Positions 25,048 through 34,750 are shown, counted from the first letter of the stretch. The stretch: 64,000 bases of DNA from Deinococcus rubellus (GCF_025244745.1 NZ_CP104213.1:1576001-1640000); one strand, 5' to 3'. Notes: generated from the letters alone by a model not told the origin. Numbers and translations: made by a program.

Positions 25048-27047
25048 TGTACCGCCTGAGTCTCAGCAAGCCCGGCGCGGCAGCCCCGTACCAGATCATC
25101 TACGCCCGCGAGGCCGGAACGTACAGGCCCGGCGAGATCGCGCCGCTGGGCGGCAAGTTTGAGGTGCTGCGCGGCGAGTTCGGCGGTCCTGGCAGCGTCA
25201 AGGTCAGCGCCCCGGTTGCCTTTGAGGCCGGGGACTGGCTCAGAATCTGGCTGAAGGGAGACGCGGACGATGACCCCACGTATCTGGGCGAGGTCGGTGG
25301 GGAACCGTGGCAGATCGGCGCGGGTGAGATTCAGGCCCGGCCCCTCAAGGACACCGTGTCCCAGGCCCGCTGGTCCGGCACCATCACCGCCAAGTTTGCC
25401 CTGTACCTCGGGTACGTCATCGGGCACTGCATCCTGCCGCCCGGCGTGACCCTGGGAGACATTCCAGTGGACCTGGCCACCCTGAAAGCCGTGACCCTGT
25501 TTGAGTTGCTGGGCGACACCTTCCAGGCGGCCATGCCCGTGATCGACGGCGGCACCTGGGGCGTGGACAACCGGGGCCGGATCGGAGCGTACCGACCCGA
25601 CACCGAACTGACCCACCGCTTCCCGCGCACCCGTTCAGAGATCAGCCCTGGCGACACCAGCGGGTACAGGAACGCCGTGCGCTTCTCCTACAACCGCCCA
25701 GATGGCACTGAGGCATGGTTCGAGGGCCGCATCGAAAGCGAAATCGTCAAACGGGGTGAGGTCTGGGAGCCGCCGAACCAGATTCCTGCCCGCGTTGGTG
25801 AGGCCGCAGACAACCCGCTCGACGGCGTGGCTGGCACGGTGGACATTGCGACCAAATTCAGCGGGTACTACACCGACATCGGGACGGGTCTACCCGTGTA
25901 TTTCGAGTATCCCGGTCCTTACGTGGCCCATCAGACAGGGCTGTTCTTCAATGCCGACTTTGCTGGGGTGCTGGCGACACCCAACATGTTCACGCTCCAG
26001 GCAGGCGAGCATATGCACCCGGCGACGGTGGACGAAAGCGTGATGACCGTAACGCTGCCCTCCGCGAGCTACAACTACGGCCTCGATGTCATTGTGGATA
26101 ATCACGGCCTGCCGCTCGGTCAGGTGCTGGAGGTCCGACGCTCCCCCTCCCAGACCTGGGTGGCGGCAAATGAAACGGTGAATAACGGCTTCCTGAAACA
26201 GATTGAGGTCTTCGGTGGGTACACCACAGATATCCGGTATAAACCCAGCTTCTTTGCCACGTATGCCCCGTCTGGGTTGAGCATTTCCGTGAATGGGCAA
26301 GTGCGTGGCACGTTGCCGCCCGGCTCGTCGGCATCTAATATCAAGGCGCATGTCATCATGACGTGCCGAAATGACGCCGGGCAATTCTTCACGGTGCCGA
26401 TAGATGCCTTCCCCTTCACCGGCAATCCCAACAACAGCCTCAACGCCACCGCGATTGCCGAAGGCGGGTACACCCGAACCCTCAGTCCAGCCTCAGCCGC
26501 GCTCGTCACCCCGCCCGCGCCGGTCTTCCTGACAGCGGGCTCAGCAGTGCTGACGTTCTTCAACACCGCTGTCACCGGCACCGGCATCGGGGCCACCGGG
26601 GTCAGCCTCGTGACACCGGGTGGCGACATCCCGCTGACCAGGGGTACCACGACGGACAACGTGACCCGCTGGACCTATGCCGGGGACGGCGTGAGCGTGA
26701 GCGCCTTCAAGTTGACTGGCGACCCCACCCGGATAGGCCGCATCCTGCCGCAGCTCAGCAGCACAGGCACACTCTCCGCCTACGCCTTCGGGCTGCTGCG
26801 GTACCGCGTGCAGCCGGTGCGGAGCTGGACCGGCCAGTACCGGAGACTCCGGCGCGTGGCCTGCCGAGGTGTCAGCCGCTTTGAAACCATGCAGGGCGAG
26901 GTGGACCTGGATGTGCAGCGCGTGACCTATGACCTGAGTGCCGGAACCGTGAGCGTGGAGTGCGGCACGCCGCAGGCCAGCAGTGACGATGACGCCACTG
27001 CTGCGGCCATCGAGCGTGTCCGTCAGGAAATGCGGGCGGGCAAATGA
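25047..27047 (+). CDS. distal tail / baseplate protein
   Basis: The gene encodes 666 residues; its ATG shares the A of the tape measure stop. Beta-rich start (MYRLSLSKPGAAAPYQIIYAREAGTYRPGEIAPLGGKF), a middle with LRIWLKGDADDDPTYLGEV like tail-tip hub domains, and many short strands after residue 250. Directly downstream of the tape measure, it should be a tail-tip component. No enzymatic motif was seen. Confidence 0.6.
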   Translation: MYRLSLSKPGAAAPYQIIYAREAGTYRPGEIAPLGGKFEVLRGEFGGPGSVKVSAPVAFEAGDWLRIWLKGDADDDPTYLGEVGGEPWQIGAGEIQARPLKDTVSQARWSGTITAKFALYLGYVIGHCILPPGVTLGDIPVDLATLKAVTLFELLGDTFQAAMPVIDGGTWGVDNRGRIGAYRPDTELTHRFPRTRSEISPGDTSGYRNAVRFSYNRPDGTEAWFEGRIESEIVKRGEVWEPPNQIPARVGEAADNPLDGVAGTVDIATKFSGYYTDIGTGLPVYFEYPGPYVAHQTGLFFNADFAGVLATPNMFTLQAGEHMHPATVDESVMTVTLPSASYNYGLDVIVDNHGLPLGQVLEVRRSPSQTWVAANETVNNGFLKQIEVFGGYTTDIRYKPSFFATYAPSGLSISVNGQVRGTLPPGSSASNIKAHVIMTCRNDAGQFFTVPIDAFPFTGNPNNSLNATAIAEGGYTRTLSPASAALVTPPAPVFLTAGSAVLTFFNTAVTGTGIGATGVSLVTPGGDIPLTRGTTTDNVTRWTYAGDGVSVSAFKLTGDPTRIGRILPQLSSTGTLSAYAFGLLRYRVQPVRSWTGQYRRLRRVACRGVSRFETMQGEVDLDVQRVTYDLSAGTVSVECGTPQASSDDDATAAAIERVRQEMRAGK

Positions 27048-27790
27048 TTGACCGGGTGTTTCTGGACGAACAGGGGAGAGACCTGCTCAACCTGCACCGC
27101 TGGACCCCTGAGCAGGCGTTGTTCGTGAAAGGGGAGACGCAGCCGGACCTCGTGCCCATCGGGACGTTTGAGGACGTGCCCGGCACCGGCCTGAAGGTGT
27201 TCGTCGGGGAGCGCCGCCCGAGGGCCGGGCAGTTCGCGGTGACGCTCGGCACGCACGGGAAGAACCCGGAAGAGGCGTTTGCCTTGCAGCGCGAGATTGC
27301 CACGCTGGCCCCACGGATTGCCGGGTACAGCCGCACGCCGGGCGGGACGCTGAGCATCGCCGGGGTGAGCAAGGTGACCCGCAGCTTCACCGGGGCGGCC
27401 ATGCGCGGCGGCGCGGTGGAACTGACACTGGAGTGCGCCTCACCGTACTTCTGGCAGGAAAGCAAGACGCGCACGGTGCCTGTCGGGGTGGTCACGCCGG
27501 TCAGCATCGGCGGGCAGGCGCGGGCTGATCTGCGGGTCAGCATCACGGCGGGCGGCTCGGCTGTCACGGACCCCAGCATCCTGAGTGACGCAGGCCTGAC
27601 CACCTGGCACAGCACCATCCCAGCCGGGCAGACCCTGATGCTGGGCGGGGAGGACGTGACCCTGAGCGGGATGGACGCCGCGCTGACCGTGACGGGGCCA
27701 CTGCCGTATCTGGAGCCGGGCTTCGCGAGCCTGACCATCATCGCCGCCGGGGCCACCGCCGTTATTGCGTGGAAGGAAGGGGAACTCTAA
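27044..27790 (+). CDS. distal tail protein, Dit-like
   Basis: The gene encodes 248 residues from the ATGA overlap at 27044. It opens with VFLDEQGRDLLNLHRWTP and continues as two beta domains (residues 1-120 and 140-248), with ASPYFW (residues about 135-140) between them, a short motif seen in siphovirus Dit proteins at the domain junction. Dit rings attach the receptor-binding machinery to the tube. It is followed without gap by the tailspike gene. Confidence 0.6.
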   Translation: MIDRVFLDEQGRDLLNLHRWTPEQALFVKGETQPDLVPIGTFEDVPGTGLKVFVGERRPRAGQFAVTLGTHGKNPEEAFALQREIATLAPRIAGYSRTPGGTLSIAGVSKVTRSFTGAAMRGGAVELTLECASPYFWQESKTRTVPVGVVTPVSIGGQARADLRVSITAGGSAVTDPSILSDAGLTTWHSTIPAGQTLMLGGEDVTLSGMDAALTVTGPLPYLEPGFASLTIIAAGATAVIAWKEGEL

Positions 27791-30066
27791 TGGCAATCTG
27801 GAAATACAAACATGACCGGGGCGGCGACGCCAGCGCCCTGAGCGTTTCCATCACGGTCGACGGACGGCACGGCGTCATCGGTCTGAACGGCATTGCGCCC
27901 GCCAGTGGCTTTCCCGACGCAGCCATTGACTCGACTGGGAACCTGAAAGCCTTTGACGGCACGACCTTCAGCGACTTCGTGAGCGGGGCTGCCCGGCCTG
28001 GCATTGATCCGGACCCGGACACCTACCGCCTGACGGTTCGTAAGGGCGGTCTGCCGATCAGTTCGGTGACGTTCCAGCCGGTATTGAGTTCGTCCACCGC
28101 CACTGAACTGGACATCAACGCGCTGGTGACGGTGGGTAAGGCGCTAACGGCCACGCCTGAGCAGCTCATCAATTTGGCACAGGCGACGGCGCTGGTGCCG
28201 CAGATGACGCAATCGCTGGCCGATAGCGCGCAGAGTCGAGATGAAATGTTGGCGGCCAACAAAACCTTCCCGTATCTCACCGACGTGGCGCGAAACGCTG
28301 ATCTGGCGAACCGTGCAAACGGCGATGTGGCGCGTACCGTTACCAGCACGGGCTTCGCCTACCACCTGAAACAAGCTGGAGCATGGACGCCCTACGGTTT
28401 CCCTCTAGTCAACCCTGAAGGTGCGGCGCTGGCCGTGAATTTCATCCCTGGCCTGAACCGGGGGCTGGCGGCAGCCAATAGCGCCAGCTACAACGCAGGC
28501 AAATTACAAGACCTGGTGCTGGAAGGGCGGGACACGGGACGGGCGATCCTGATCCCCCTTGAGCAGATCACAGTCAGCGCGCCGATCTACATCGGCGCGA
28601 ACGTGAAAATCGTATCCGATGGGCACGGCATGGGGGCGGGTTATCGCAACACCAGCCCGGTCACTCAGCGGACGATTCCCAAGCCGCAGATCAATTACAC
28701 CGGCAGCGGCTACGCCTTCCGCCCCGAAACGGACGCGCTTTACATGACTGGACTGGAGGTTAAGGGCCTAGCCTTTACGACAACCTCTGGCCTGGGCGCG
28801 GTTGACCTGAGCCAGTTTCAGATGGCTAACATTGAGGCGTGCAGCTTCTCGGTTCTCAATGCTGACCCCCTGGCCTACGCGCTGAAACTGGACGGCACTG
28901 TCACGGGCAACTACTGGAACACCATCCAGCGCTGCGCCTTCCACGGTGGCTCCAACCTCGGCAGTGGCGTGCTGCTGACCGGCGGCCAGACGGACGGCGC
29001 AAACGGCAACCGGGTGCTGCACTCGCGCTTCATGAAGCTGCGCCGAGGGGTGACGGTAGACCACCCACTGACGGCCTATACCTTCATCGAAAACAACTAT
29101 TTTGAGTTTACTGATATTCACATTGAAGCCAATGGCCTGGTAAGCGCGGCGTTCAACAATCACGAGTCCAAGGGACTACCGAGCCGGGGCAGCGCCTATT
29201 CCATTCGTGCAGGTGGGCGTCAGAGCGTCATCGTCCACAATAACCGGGTGGCCGAGTGGCTGGAGTTCCTGACGCTGGATGTAGGCGTCTCGGACGCCCT
29301 GCTCACGTATGTCAGCCATGCCGATCAGGGTCCCGAGGGCGTCATTGGGCGCAACAACCTGCCGGGGTTAAAGCAGAAGGCCGTGCTGTTCGCTGATAGC
29401 ACGACGGTGACCAGAGATGTGCAGGCGCTCCCGGCGGCGACGACCATCACTGAGCGGGAGAATCAAAATGCCCCAATCACCGCGAACAAGCGGACGAAGG
29501 AGCGCTACCGGCTCAATACCACAGATCCCGATCCGACGAAATGGGTGAACGAAATTGGCTGGAGCATCGATGACCAGACGGGGCTGGAAACCAAGCGTGC
29601 TGCCAACGCTGGAGCATTGTTGGCGAACGGTTTTTGCAGCGGCAACCCGAATCTCAACCCTGTGGGCGGCGTGGTGGGGTACGGCATCGGGAGTATGCTG
29701 CGCGACACGACCACCGGACGGATCTACACGAAGCGAACAGGGTTCAGCTCCGGCACGGGCTGGGGAGCGGTGGGGAGCGACAGCACGAGCATCAACAACG
29801 CCGGGGCAGGCGGAGCCATCGTGCTGGGCGTCGGGTACGAGTGGGCAGACAACCTTACAGCCACGCTCTACAACAACGGCTCAGCCTGGACTAATGCCAC
29901 ACTGCCTGCCCCCAAATACAACGGCCAGCGCCTCACCGTCATCGCCCTTCAAGGGCTGACGCTCACAGCAGGTTCAACCATCATGCCTGCTACCGACATC
30001 CCCATGACCATCAATCAACTCATGCAGTGCGTGGGGTTCAACGGGACGTGGCGCAAGGTGGGTTAA
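27790..30066 (+). CDS. beta-helix tailspike / receptor-binding protein
   Basis: The gene encodes 758 residues; ATG 27790 shares the A of the previous stop. An N-terminal 180-residue adaptor with a BppU-like opening (KYKHDRGGDASALSVSI) is followed by a right-handed parallel beta-helix (residues about 220-510; blocks such as LEVKGLAFTTTSG, NIEACSFSVLN, NTIQRCAFHGGS, NRVLHSRFMKLRRG, YTFIENNYFEF). Such tailspikes bind and often cleave surface polysaccharides. The C-terminal 150 residues are beta-rich. Its stop overlaps that of the opposing O-acetylation cassette by four bases. Glycan-depolymerase activity is likely but not proved by a visible active site. Confidence 0.8.
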   Translation: MAIWKYKHDRGGDASALSVSITVDGRHGVIGLNGIAPASGFPDAAIDSTGNLKAFDGTTFSDFVSGAARPGIDPDPDTYRLTVRKGGLPISSVTFQPVLSSSTATELDINALVTVGKALTATPEQLINLAQATALVPQMTQSLADSAQSRDEMLAANKTFPYLTDVARNADLANRANGDVARTVTSTGFAYHLKQAGAWTPYGFPLVNPEGAALAVNFIPGLNRGLAAANSASYNAGKLQDLVLEGRDTGRAILIPLEQITVSAPIYIGANVKIVSDGHGMGAGYRNTSPVTQRTIPKPQINYTGSGYAFRPETDALYMTGLEVKGLAFTTTSGLGAVDLSQFQMANIEACSFSVLNADPLAYALKLDGTVTGNYWNTIQRCAFHGGSNLGSGVLLTGGQTDGANGNRVLHSRFMKLRRGVTVDHPLTAYTFIENNYFEFTDIHIEANGLVSAAFNNHESKGLPSRGSAYSIRAGGRQSVIVHNNRVAEWLEFLTLDVGVSDALLTYVSHADQGPEGVIGRNNLPGLKQKAVLFADSTTVTRDVQALPAATTITERENQNAPITANKRTKERYRLNTTDPDPTKWVNEIGWSIDDQTGLETKRAANAGALLANGFCSGNPNLNPVGGVVGYGIGSMLRDTTTGRIYTKRTGFSSGTGWGAVGSDSTSINNAGAGGAIVLGVGYEWADNLTATLYNNGSAWTNATLPAPKYNGQRLTVIALQGLTLTAGSTIMPATDIPMTINQLMQCVGFNGTWRKVG

Positions 30067-31391
30067 TTGCCTGTCGTATCAGCCTCGTATGCCGCTTCGT
30101 CATATTGCCGAATCGCCACATGCACGCTCCCCTGAGCCGCGCTGGGGAAGGTTGCGGTCACGGTTTTCAGAGGGGTTGTTCCGCTGAGTTCAATCAGAAA
30201 CTGAGTCGGGATGCTTCCCCTGGCTTTGGTGAGTTGCACCGTTTCGGCGTGATCGGTATAAGTCAGCGTCAGGCTCAACTCCCGGGTTTGCGGTTTGTCA
30301 AAAGCCACTTCCGCAACGTAACGGCTCCCGGCTATACCCGACGATTTTGGCGTATAGGCTATGCTGCTGCCCGGCGCAGTGAAGCTGCCACGTTCAATCT
30401 CAGTACTAGGCAGCAAGAGCGGCAGTACCTGCCGGAATTCGGTATCTGGAAAAAGAAACGTGTCGGGGAACTCCCAGATGTACAACTTGGCCCAGGGCTG
30501 AGCCGCGTCCAATGCGAAATAGTCGCGGATCGCGCCAAAGGTGCCGCCACCGGACTGGCCCGCGTTGGTCACTTCGGTACCCAAATCCTTTTGTAGGTAT
30601 GGAACAAAACCAAGAATCGGGGAGGAGTAACTTGACCCTAGTACCACCACTGATGGAGCTGCCTCGTCGTCCAAGAGACCCACTGGGTCAAGTGCCACGC
30701 TCTCAGCAGTACGGATGGTTTCAGACAGGGGCGTCCAGGTCGTGTTCGGGCAAGATTTACGGATCGCATAAGGCCAACCACTATTTTTGAAATAAGCGAA
30801 GGTGCCCGCTTTCACGTCAAAGTGCTTGGTGTTGAGTGCAGCCTTAAGTTGCGGGTTGATCTCGACGAGCTGTGCTGCCACTGCCTCGCTACCGATTTTT
30901 GCACCGTCCGGCGTCCAGTGAGTGTCCTGAGGGTTGTAAATGTTGAGATTTGGATTGATGCGTAGGATCGCGAAGGCCGTGCCGATGTAATCGGCGACTG
31001 GCAATCCCGCTGAGCGGTACAGCGCAAGCCGCTGCTGGTTGGCCACCAAACGTTTGTCCAAGTATCCTGGTTCGAGGAGGGCCGCGAAGGGAGTGCCTTG
31101 CGCCTCACGCGGGTCGATCCTACCAACGAAGCTCCAGCCGAAGACCGATAGCGGCATGGCGATGAGCTGTGAGCCGTGATACGAGAAGGCCGCTGCCAGG
31201 CGACGGAAGTACTCACGAGTGGCTGGGTCCGTCAAGCCCGCGTCTGTCAAGGTGCCGACATCAAAACGGGACAAGATGTTACCCTGATTGTCGAAATAAA
31301 ACTTGCTACGGTCCGCGAAATCACCACAGTCTGGACGTGCAGCGGATGCAATGGTTCCTAGCAAGGCCAGGGTCAAAAGGATCTGTTTCAT
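30063..31391 (-). CDS. AlgX-like periplasmic SGNH acetyltransferase
   Basis: The gene encodes 442 residues from ATG 31391, overlapping the stop of the gene before it (ATGA). A signal peptide (MKQILLTLALLGTIASAA) leads to an SGNH-type domain with D156 and H158 in DTHWTPDG and S254 in LGSSYSS, the triad positions of AlgX/AlgJ enzymes. Residues about 335-442 form a beta-sandwich like the carbohydrate-binding module of AlgX. It would transfer acetyl groups to an exported polysaccharide. It is the last gene of a four-gene leftward cassette inside the prophage and ends against the tailspike gene. Confidence 0.75.
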   Translation of the reverse strand: MKQILLTLALLGTIASAARPDCGDFADRSKFYFDNQGNILSRFDVGTLTDAGLTDPATREYFRRLAAAFSYHGSQLIAMPLSVFGWSFVGRIDPREAQGTPFAALLEPGYLDKRLVANQQRLALYRSAGLPVADYIGTAFAILRINPNLNIYNPQDTHWTPDGAKIGSEAVAAQLVEINPQLKAALNTKHFDVKAGTFAYFKNSGWPYAIRKSCPNTTWTPLSETIRTAESVALDPVGLLDDEAAPSVVVLGSSYSSPILGFVPYLQKDLGTEVTNAGQSGGGTFGAIRDYFALDAAQPWAKLYIWEFPDTFLFPDTEFRQVLPLLLPSTEIERGSFTAPGSSIAYTPKSSGIAGSRYVAEVAFDKPQTRELSLTLTYTDHAETVQLTKARGSIPTQFLIELSGTTPLKTVTATFPSAAQGSVHVAIRQYDEAAYEADTTGN

Positions 31392-32509
31392 TTCATTGTC
31401 TCCTTTGGATAACCCACCCGCAAGAACCGCTCTGGAATCTCCCAGATCACCACTTGCGGCGGGTTGTCTTTCCGGTCTTGCCCTGACAGATACTCGCGCA
31501 TCGGCACAACCGGGCCTTTGCCTTCCTGTGCAGCATTGAGGACTTCCGTGCCCAGCGCTTTGGACAAAGCCCCATCGAAGTGCCAAACGTTGTTCTTGCT
31601 GACAGCGCTGTAGCTGGTCCCGACCAGTGTCACGGCCAAACTCTCGTCTCCCAGCAGTCCGCCGCCGCCTGCGTCGGTGCGGGTGTAGACCGCTTCTTGC
31701 ACCGTGTCGGGTGAGGGACCTTCACCTTCCGGTACTGGAATGTAGCGCAGCAGATCGCCCGAACGTTTGACTGGAGGTTTCTTCGATGCCGCATACGTTA
31801 CTGCTGGCAAATCCAGACCCAATCCCTTTACGACAGGCGCAAGGACCTGTGCCGCCACAGTTGCCCCCAGCGGTGTCCAGTGGGTGTCGGTGTGGAAGAA
31901 CAGGTCGCCTCTTGACCTGTCTGCCTTAAAGTCGGCAGCGAGATCCGGCGTGGGAACGCCTGCCATGACGAGCTGCTGGCGGAAGTCCTCGTAAAGCGAG
32001 GCATTCACCTCGGGCACCTTGACGCCGCCCAGCTCGTCCGCGTAGACCCGCACCTTGGCCGGAACCAGAGCCACCACCAGCTTTGCGCCGTCCTTGGCCA
32101 GCTCGTCCCGGACCTGCTTGATGTACGCGACTTTGCCCGCGATCTCTGCGGCGTCGGTCTTGGCCGTCTGGAATTCCTCACTGGTGAACAGCCAGCCGTT
32201 TGCGCCGATCACAGCCCCATCGCGGGCCTCACCGAACAGGCGGTAATTCAGACCGCCCCACAGGTTCACGCTGGCGTCGCGCCAAGGCACACCCGGGTCA
32301 AGGTTGGTCTTTTCGTAGGTTCCCATCCACTGCCCCGTCACCACGTCCTGTCCGGTAGGAAAGGTACGTGTTCCCTTAGAGGTGAGGGCCAGCGCCGCGC
32401 CGACCCCCACCACCGCCAGCAGGAAGGCGGCGGGCATCCACTGCAAGACCTTTGGGGCCGCCGGATTGTCGATGTTGGGTTTGACGGTGTCCTGGGCAAA
32501 TTCAGTCAT
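31388..32509 (-). CDS. AlgJ-like SGNH acetyltransferase
   Basis: The gene encodes 373 residues. An N-terminal signal anchor (residues 24-43, LQWMPAAFLLAVVGVGAALAL) places the enzyme outside the membrane. D208 and H210 in DTHWTPLG and S299 in GTSYSA make the SGNH catalytic triad, as in Pseudomonas AlgJ. It probably takes acetyl groups from the MBOAT partner encoded upstream and passes them on to the polysaccharide. Start GTG/ATG spacing to the MBOAT gene is nine bases. Confidence 0.8.
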   Translation of the reverse strand: MTEFAQDTVKPNIDNPAAPKVLQWMPAAFLLAVVGVGAALALTSKGTRTFPTGQDVVTGQWMGTYEKTNLDPGVPWRDASVNLWGGLNYRLFGEARDGAVIGANGWLFTSEEFQTAKTDAAEIAGKVAYIKQVRDELAKDGAKLVVALVPAKVRVYADELGGVKVPEVNASLYEDFRQQLVMAGVPTPDLAADFKADRSRGDLFFHTDTHWTPLGATVAAQVLAPVVKGLGLDLPAVTYAASKKPPVKRSGDLLRYIPVPEGEGPSPDTVQEAVYTRTDAGGGGLLGDESLAVTLVGTSYSAVSKNNVWHFDGALSKALGTEVLNAAQEGKGPVVPMREYLSGQDRKDNPPQVVIWEIPERFLRVGYPKETMK

Positions 32510-32518
32510 TCAGTCACC

Positions 32519-33937
32519 TCAGAACTGGAAATAAAGGAAGGGGGTATAGCTTTGTGCCGACAGCTTCATGATCGCCAAGACGAACAGTGGCAGTAGCGCC
32601 ACGGTGGCCACCACTGCCGGGCCGGGGCGCAGCAGCTTACTTCCGACATCACCCACCCGCTGTCCCCAGACTGGGGCGACATAGACCAGCACGGCGGCAA
32701 TCAGCATGGTGATCAACTCGCTAGGCCGTACCTGCCACGCCAACGTGTCACTCAGCGGCACGCCGTTTAGCCCCAGCATCCCCTTGTACATTCGGAAGGC
32801 GGCGGGCACATTGTCGGCGCGGAACATCACCCAGCCAAGAATGACCAGCAGCAGGGTACCGGGAATGGTTAGCCAGGTGGGGAAAGGCTGCCACAGCTTG
32901 GCTTCCTTCATGCGGCGCTCGATGGCCAGGATGCCGCCGTGCCAGGTACCCCACAGGATAAAGGTCCAGTTGGCCCCGTGCCACAGTCCGCCCAGCACCA
33001 TCGTCAGGGCCAGGTTGACGTAGGTGCGGGTGCGTCCTTTGCGGTTGCCGCCCAGGCCGATGTAGAGGTACTCGCGCAGCCACGAACTCAGGCTCATGTG
33101 CCAGCGACGCCAGAACTCGGTGATGCTGCGGGAGATGTAGGGGTGGTTGAAGTTCTCAGGGAACTTGAAGCCCATCATGGCCGCCAACCCGATGGCCATG
33201 TCGGAGTAGCCCGAAAAATCGAAGTAGAGCTGCAAGGTGTAGGCCAGTGCCCCCAGCCAACTGTCAAAAAAGCTGGGGCTGGTCTGGCCAAAGGTGGCCG
33301 TCACGAGTGGCGCGATGGTGTCGGCAATCAGCACCTTCTTGGCAAATCCCGTCATGAAGCGGGTGGCCCCATAACTGAACTTCTCCAGGGTGTGGGTGCG
33401 GCTCAGGAACTGATCGGCCAGCAGGTTGTACTTCAGTACTGGCCCGGCGATCAGGTGCGGGAACAGGGCGATGAAGGCGGCAAAGTCCAGCAGGTTACGG
33501 GTGGGCGGCTCTTCTTTGCGGTAGATGTCCACCAAGTAGGAGATGGCGTGAAAGATAAAGAACGACAGGCCGATGGGCAAGAGAATCGGTGCCCAGGTAA
33601 ACGGTGCAAACCCCAGGCCAGTCATGGCCGCGTTGAAGCTGCTGATGCCGAAGTTGGCGTACTTGAAGTAGCCCAGCGCACAGAGATTCAGCGTTACGGC
33701 CACCGTCAGGAGTTGAAAGCGACGTGGCCCGCTGGAGCGGTCAATCGCTAGGGCGAAGAAATAGGCGGCCAGCGTGACCCCGGCCAGCAGCCACAGGAAA
33801 TCCAGCCGCCACCACGAGTACAGCGCGTAGCTACCGACCAGAATCCACGCGCTCCGCCCCTTGAAGGGCAGGAGGTAGTAGACGATCAGGAAAACCGGCA
33901 GGAACAGGAACAGGAAGACGTTACTGCTGAAGACCAC
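32519..33937 (-). CDS. AlgI-like membrane-bound O-acetyltransferase (MBOAT)
   Basis: The gene encodes 472 residues with about ten membrane segments. MBOAT hallmarks are ITEFWRRWHMSLSSWLREYLYIGLGG (about residues 270-295) and the catalytic histidine H320 in GGLWHGANWTF, matching the essential His of Pseudomonas AlgI. It moves acetyl groups from a cytoplasmic donor across the membrane. Full length, all key residues present. It is the second gene of the leftward cassette. Confidence 0.9.
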   Translation of the reverse strand: MVFSSNVFLFLFLPVFLIVYYLLPFKGRSAWILVGSYALYSWWRLDFLWLLAGVTLAAYFFALAIDRSSGPRRFQLLTVAVTLNLCALGYFKYANFGISSFNAAMTGLGFAPFTWAPILLPIGLSFFIFHAISYLVDIYRKEEPPTRNLLDFAAFIALFPHLIAGPVLKYNLLADQFLSRTHTLEKFSYGATRFMTGFAKKVLIADTIAPLVTATFGQTSPSFFDSWLGALAYTLQLYFDFSGYSDMAIGLAAMMGFKFPENFNHPYISRSITEFWRRWHMSLSSWLREYLYIGLGGNRKGRTRTYVNLALTMVLGGLWHGANWTFILWGTWHGGILAIERRMKEAKLWQPFPTWLTIPGTLLLVILGWVMFRADNVPAAFRMYKGMLGLNGVPLSDTLAWQVRPSELITMLIAAVLVYVAPVWGQRVGDVGSKLLRPGPAVVATVALLPLFVLAIMKLSAQSYTPFLYFQF

Positions 33938-33950
33938 GCCTGCCCCCGCC

Positions 33951-34538
33951 TTACTTGGTCTTGGTGCTGCTGGTAGTCAACGTGAGGCCGCTGTCGGTAA
34001 GGACCAGTGCGTAGGCGCTGCCGCGCTCCAACTTGACACCCTTGAGGGTGCCGAGTGCTTTGGTGCCGCTAAAGGCCGCCAGATCCACGGTGATGCCGTT
34101 GACGGCGCGGCTGCCGCTCTCGCCGGGCTTGACACCGCTCACCACAGCCGTTTTGCCGTCGGCAGTCTTGAGGTCGATGCTGACTATTTTACTGAGGTTA
34201 TAAATCACCAGCAGGGCCTTGGCGCGGTTGTCGGCGGAAGGATCAGTCAGCAGATTGAGCTTAGTCCCATCGGCCACCACGCTGTAGAACTTGCCCGCCT
34301 CGACCTTCAGCTTGCCGCTGGTGCCGCCGATCTTGGCAGTGAAGTCGCCCTGGGGGATGACGACGTAAACGCTGGCGGCACCTTTATCAGCGGTGACGGC
34401 CTTGTCGCCGAGGGTGGCACTGGGTGCGTTCAATACCCGCACGAAGGCGCTATTGGCAGGTGGGGCCGGATCGTAGAGCAACTCTTGGGCGAGGACAGTG
34501 GTACCCGAGAGAAGAAGGAGGGGTAGAAGTTTGTTCAT
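33951..34538 (-). CDS. AlgF-like periplasmic acetylation adaptor
   Basis: The gene encodes 195 residues with a signal peptide (MNKLLPLLLLSGTTVLAQ). The body is beta-rich: NSAFVRVLNA...VYVVIPQGDFTAKIG, then GKFYSVVADG and ALLVIYNLS, the layout of AlgF, which links AlgJ and AlgX during alginate acetylation. It is the first gene of the cassette. TAATCT lies seven bases before its ATG on the same strand (34,546-34,551), so a leaderless start is possible. Confidence 0.75.
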   Translation of the reverse strand: MNKLLPLLLLSGTTVLAQELLYDPAPPANSAFVRVLNAPSATLGDKAVTADKGAASVYVVIPQGDFTAKIGGTSGKLKVEAGKFYSVVADGTKLNLLTDPSADNRAKALLVIYNLSKIVSIDLKTADGKTAVVSGVKPGESGSRAVNGITVDLAAFSGTKALGTLKGVKLERGSAYALVLTDSGLTLTTSSTKTK

Positions 34539-34545
34539 GGTTCAC

Positions 34546-34551
34546 AGATTA
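34546..34551 (-). promoter_or_regulatory. possible -10 box of the O-acetylation cassette
   Basis: TAATCT on the minus strand is followed by seven bases and the ATG of the AlgF-like gene. It matches TANNNT with leaderless spacing. No convincing -35 was found. The remaining 34,552-34,728 has no recognisable gene; it may hold leftovers of the phage operon end that existed before the cassette. Confidence 0.35.
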
Positions 34552-34728
34552 AACTCTGGAGCTGAATTGCCCTGAGAAATAGTCGTGCTTGCTTTGACTG
34601 CCCCATCCCACGCTACAGCGAGGACGGATGATGGTGACTATGAGACGGCTTTGTTCACGGCAGCCGACGACAGCCGCGTCCTAGGAATCCATAGCGGCAG
34701 GTATCGGCCACCCAACACACACCTCAGC

Positions 34729-34750
34729 CCCCGCCTAGTCGGGGTTTTTT
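34729..34750 (+). terminator. intrinsic terminator before the lysis operon
   Basis: CCCCG/CGGGG stem with a CCTAGT loop and six T residues. No rightward gene precedes it now except the tailspike gene 4.7 kb upstream; it probably once closed the tail operon before the cassette was inserted. Confidence 0.75.
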
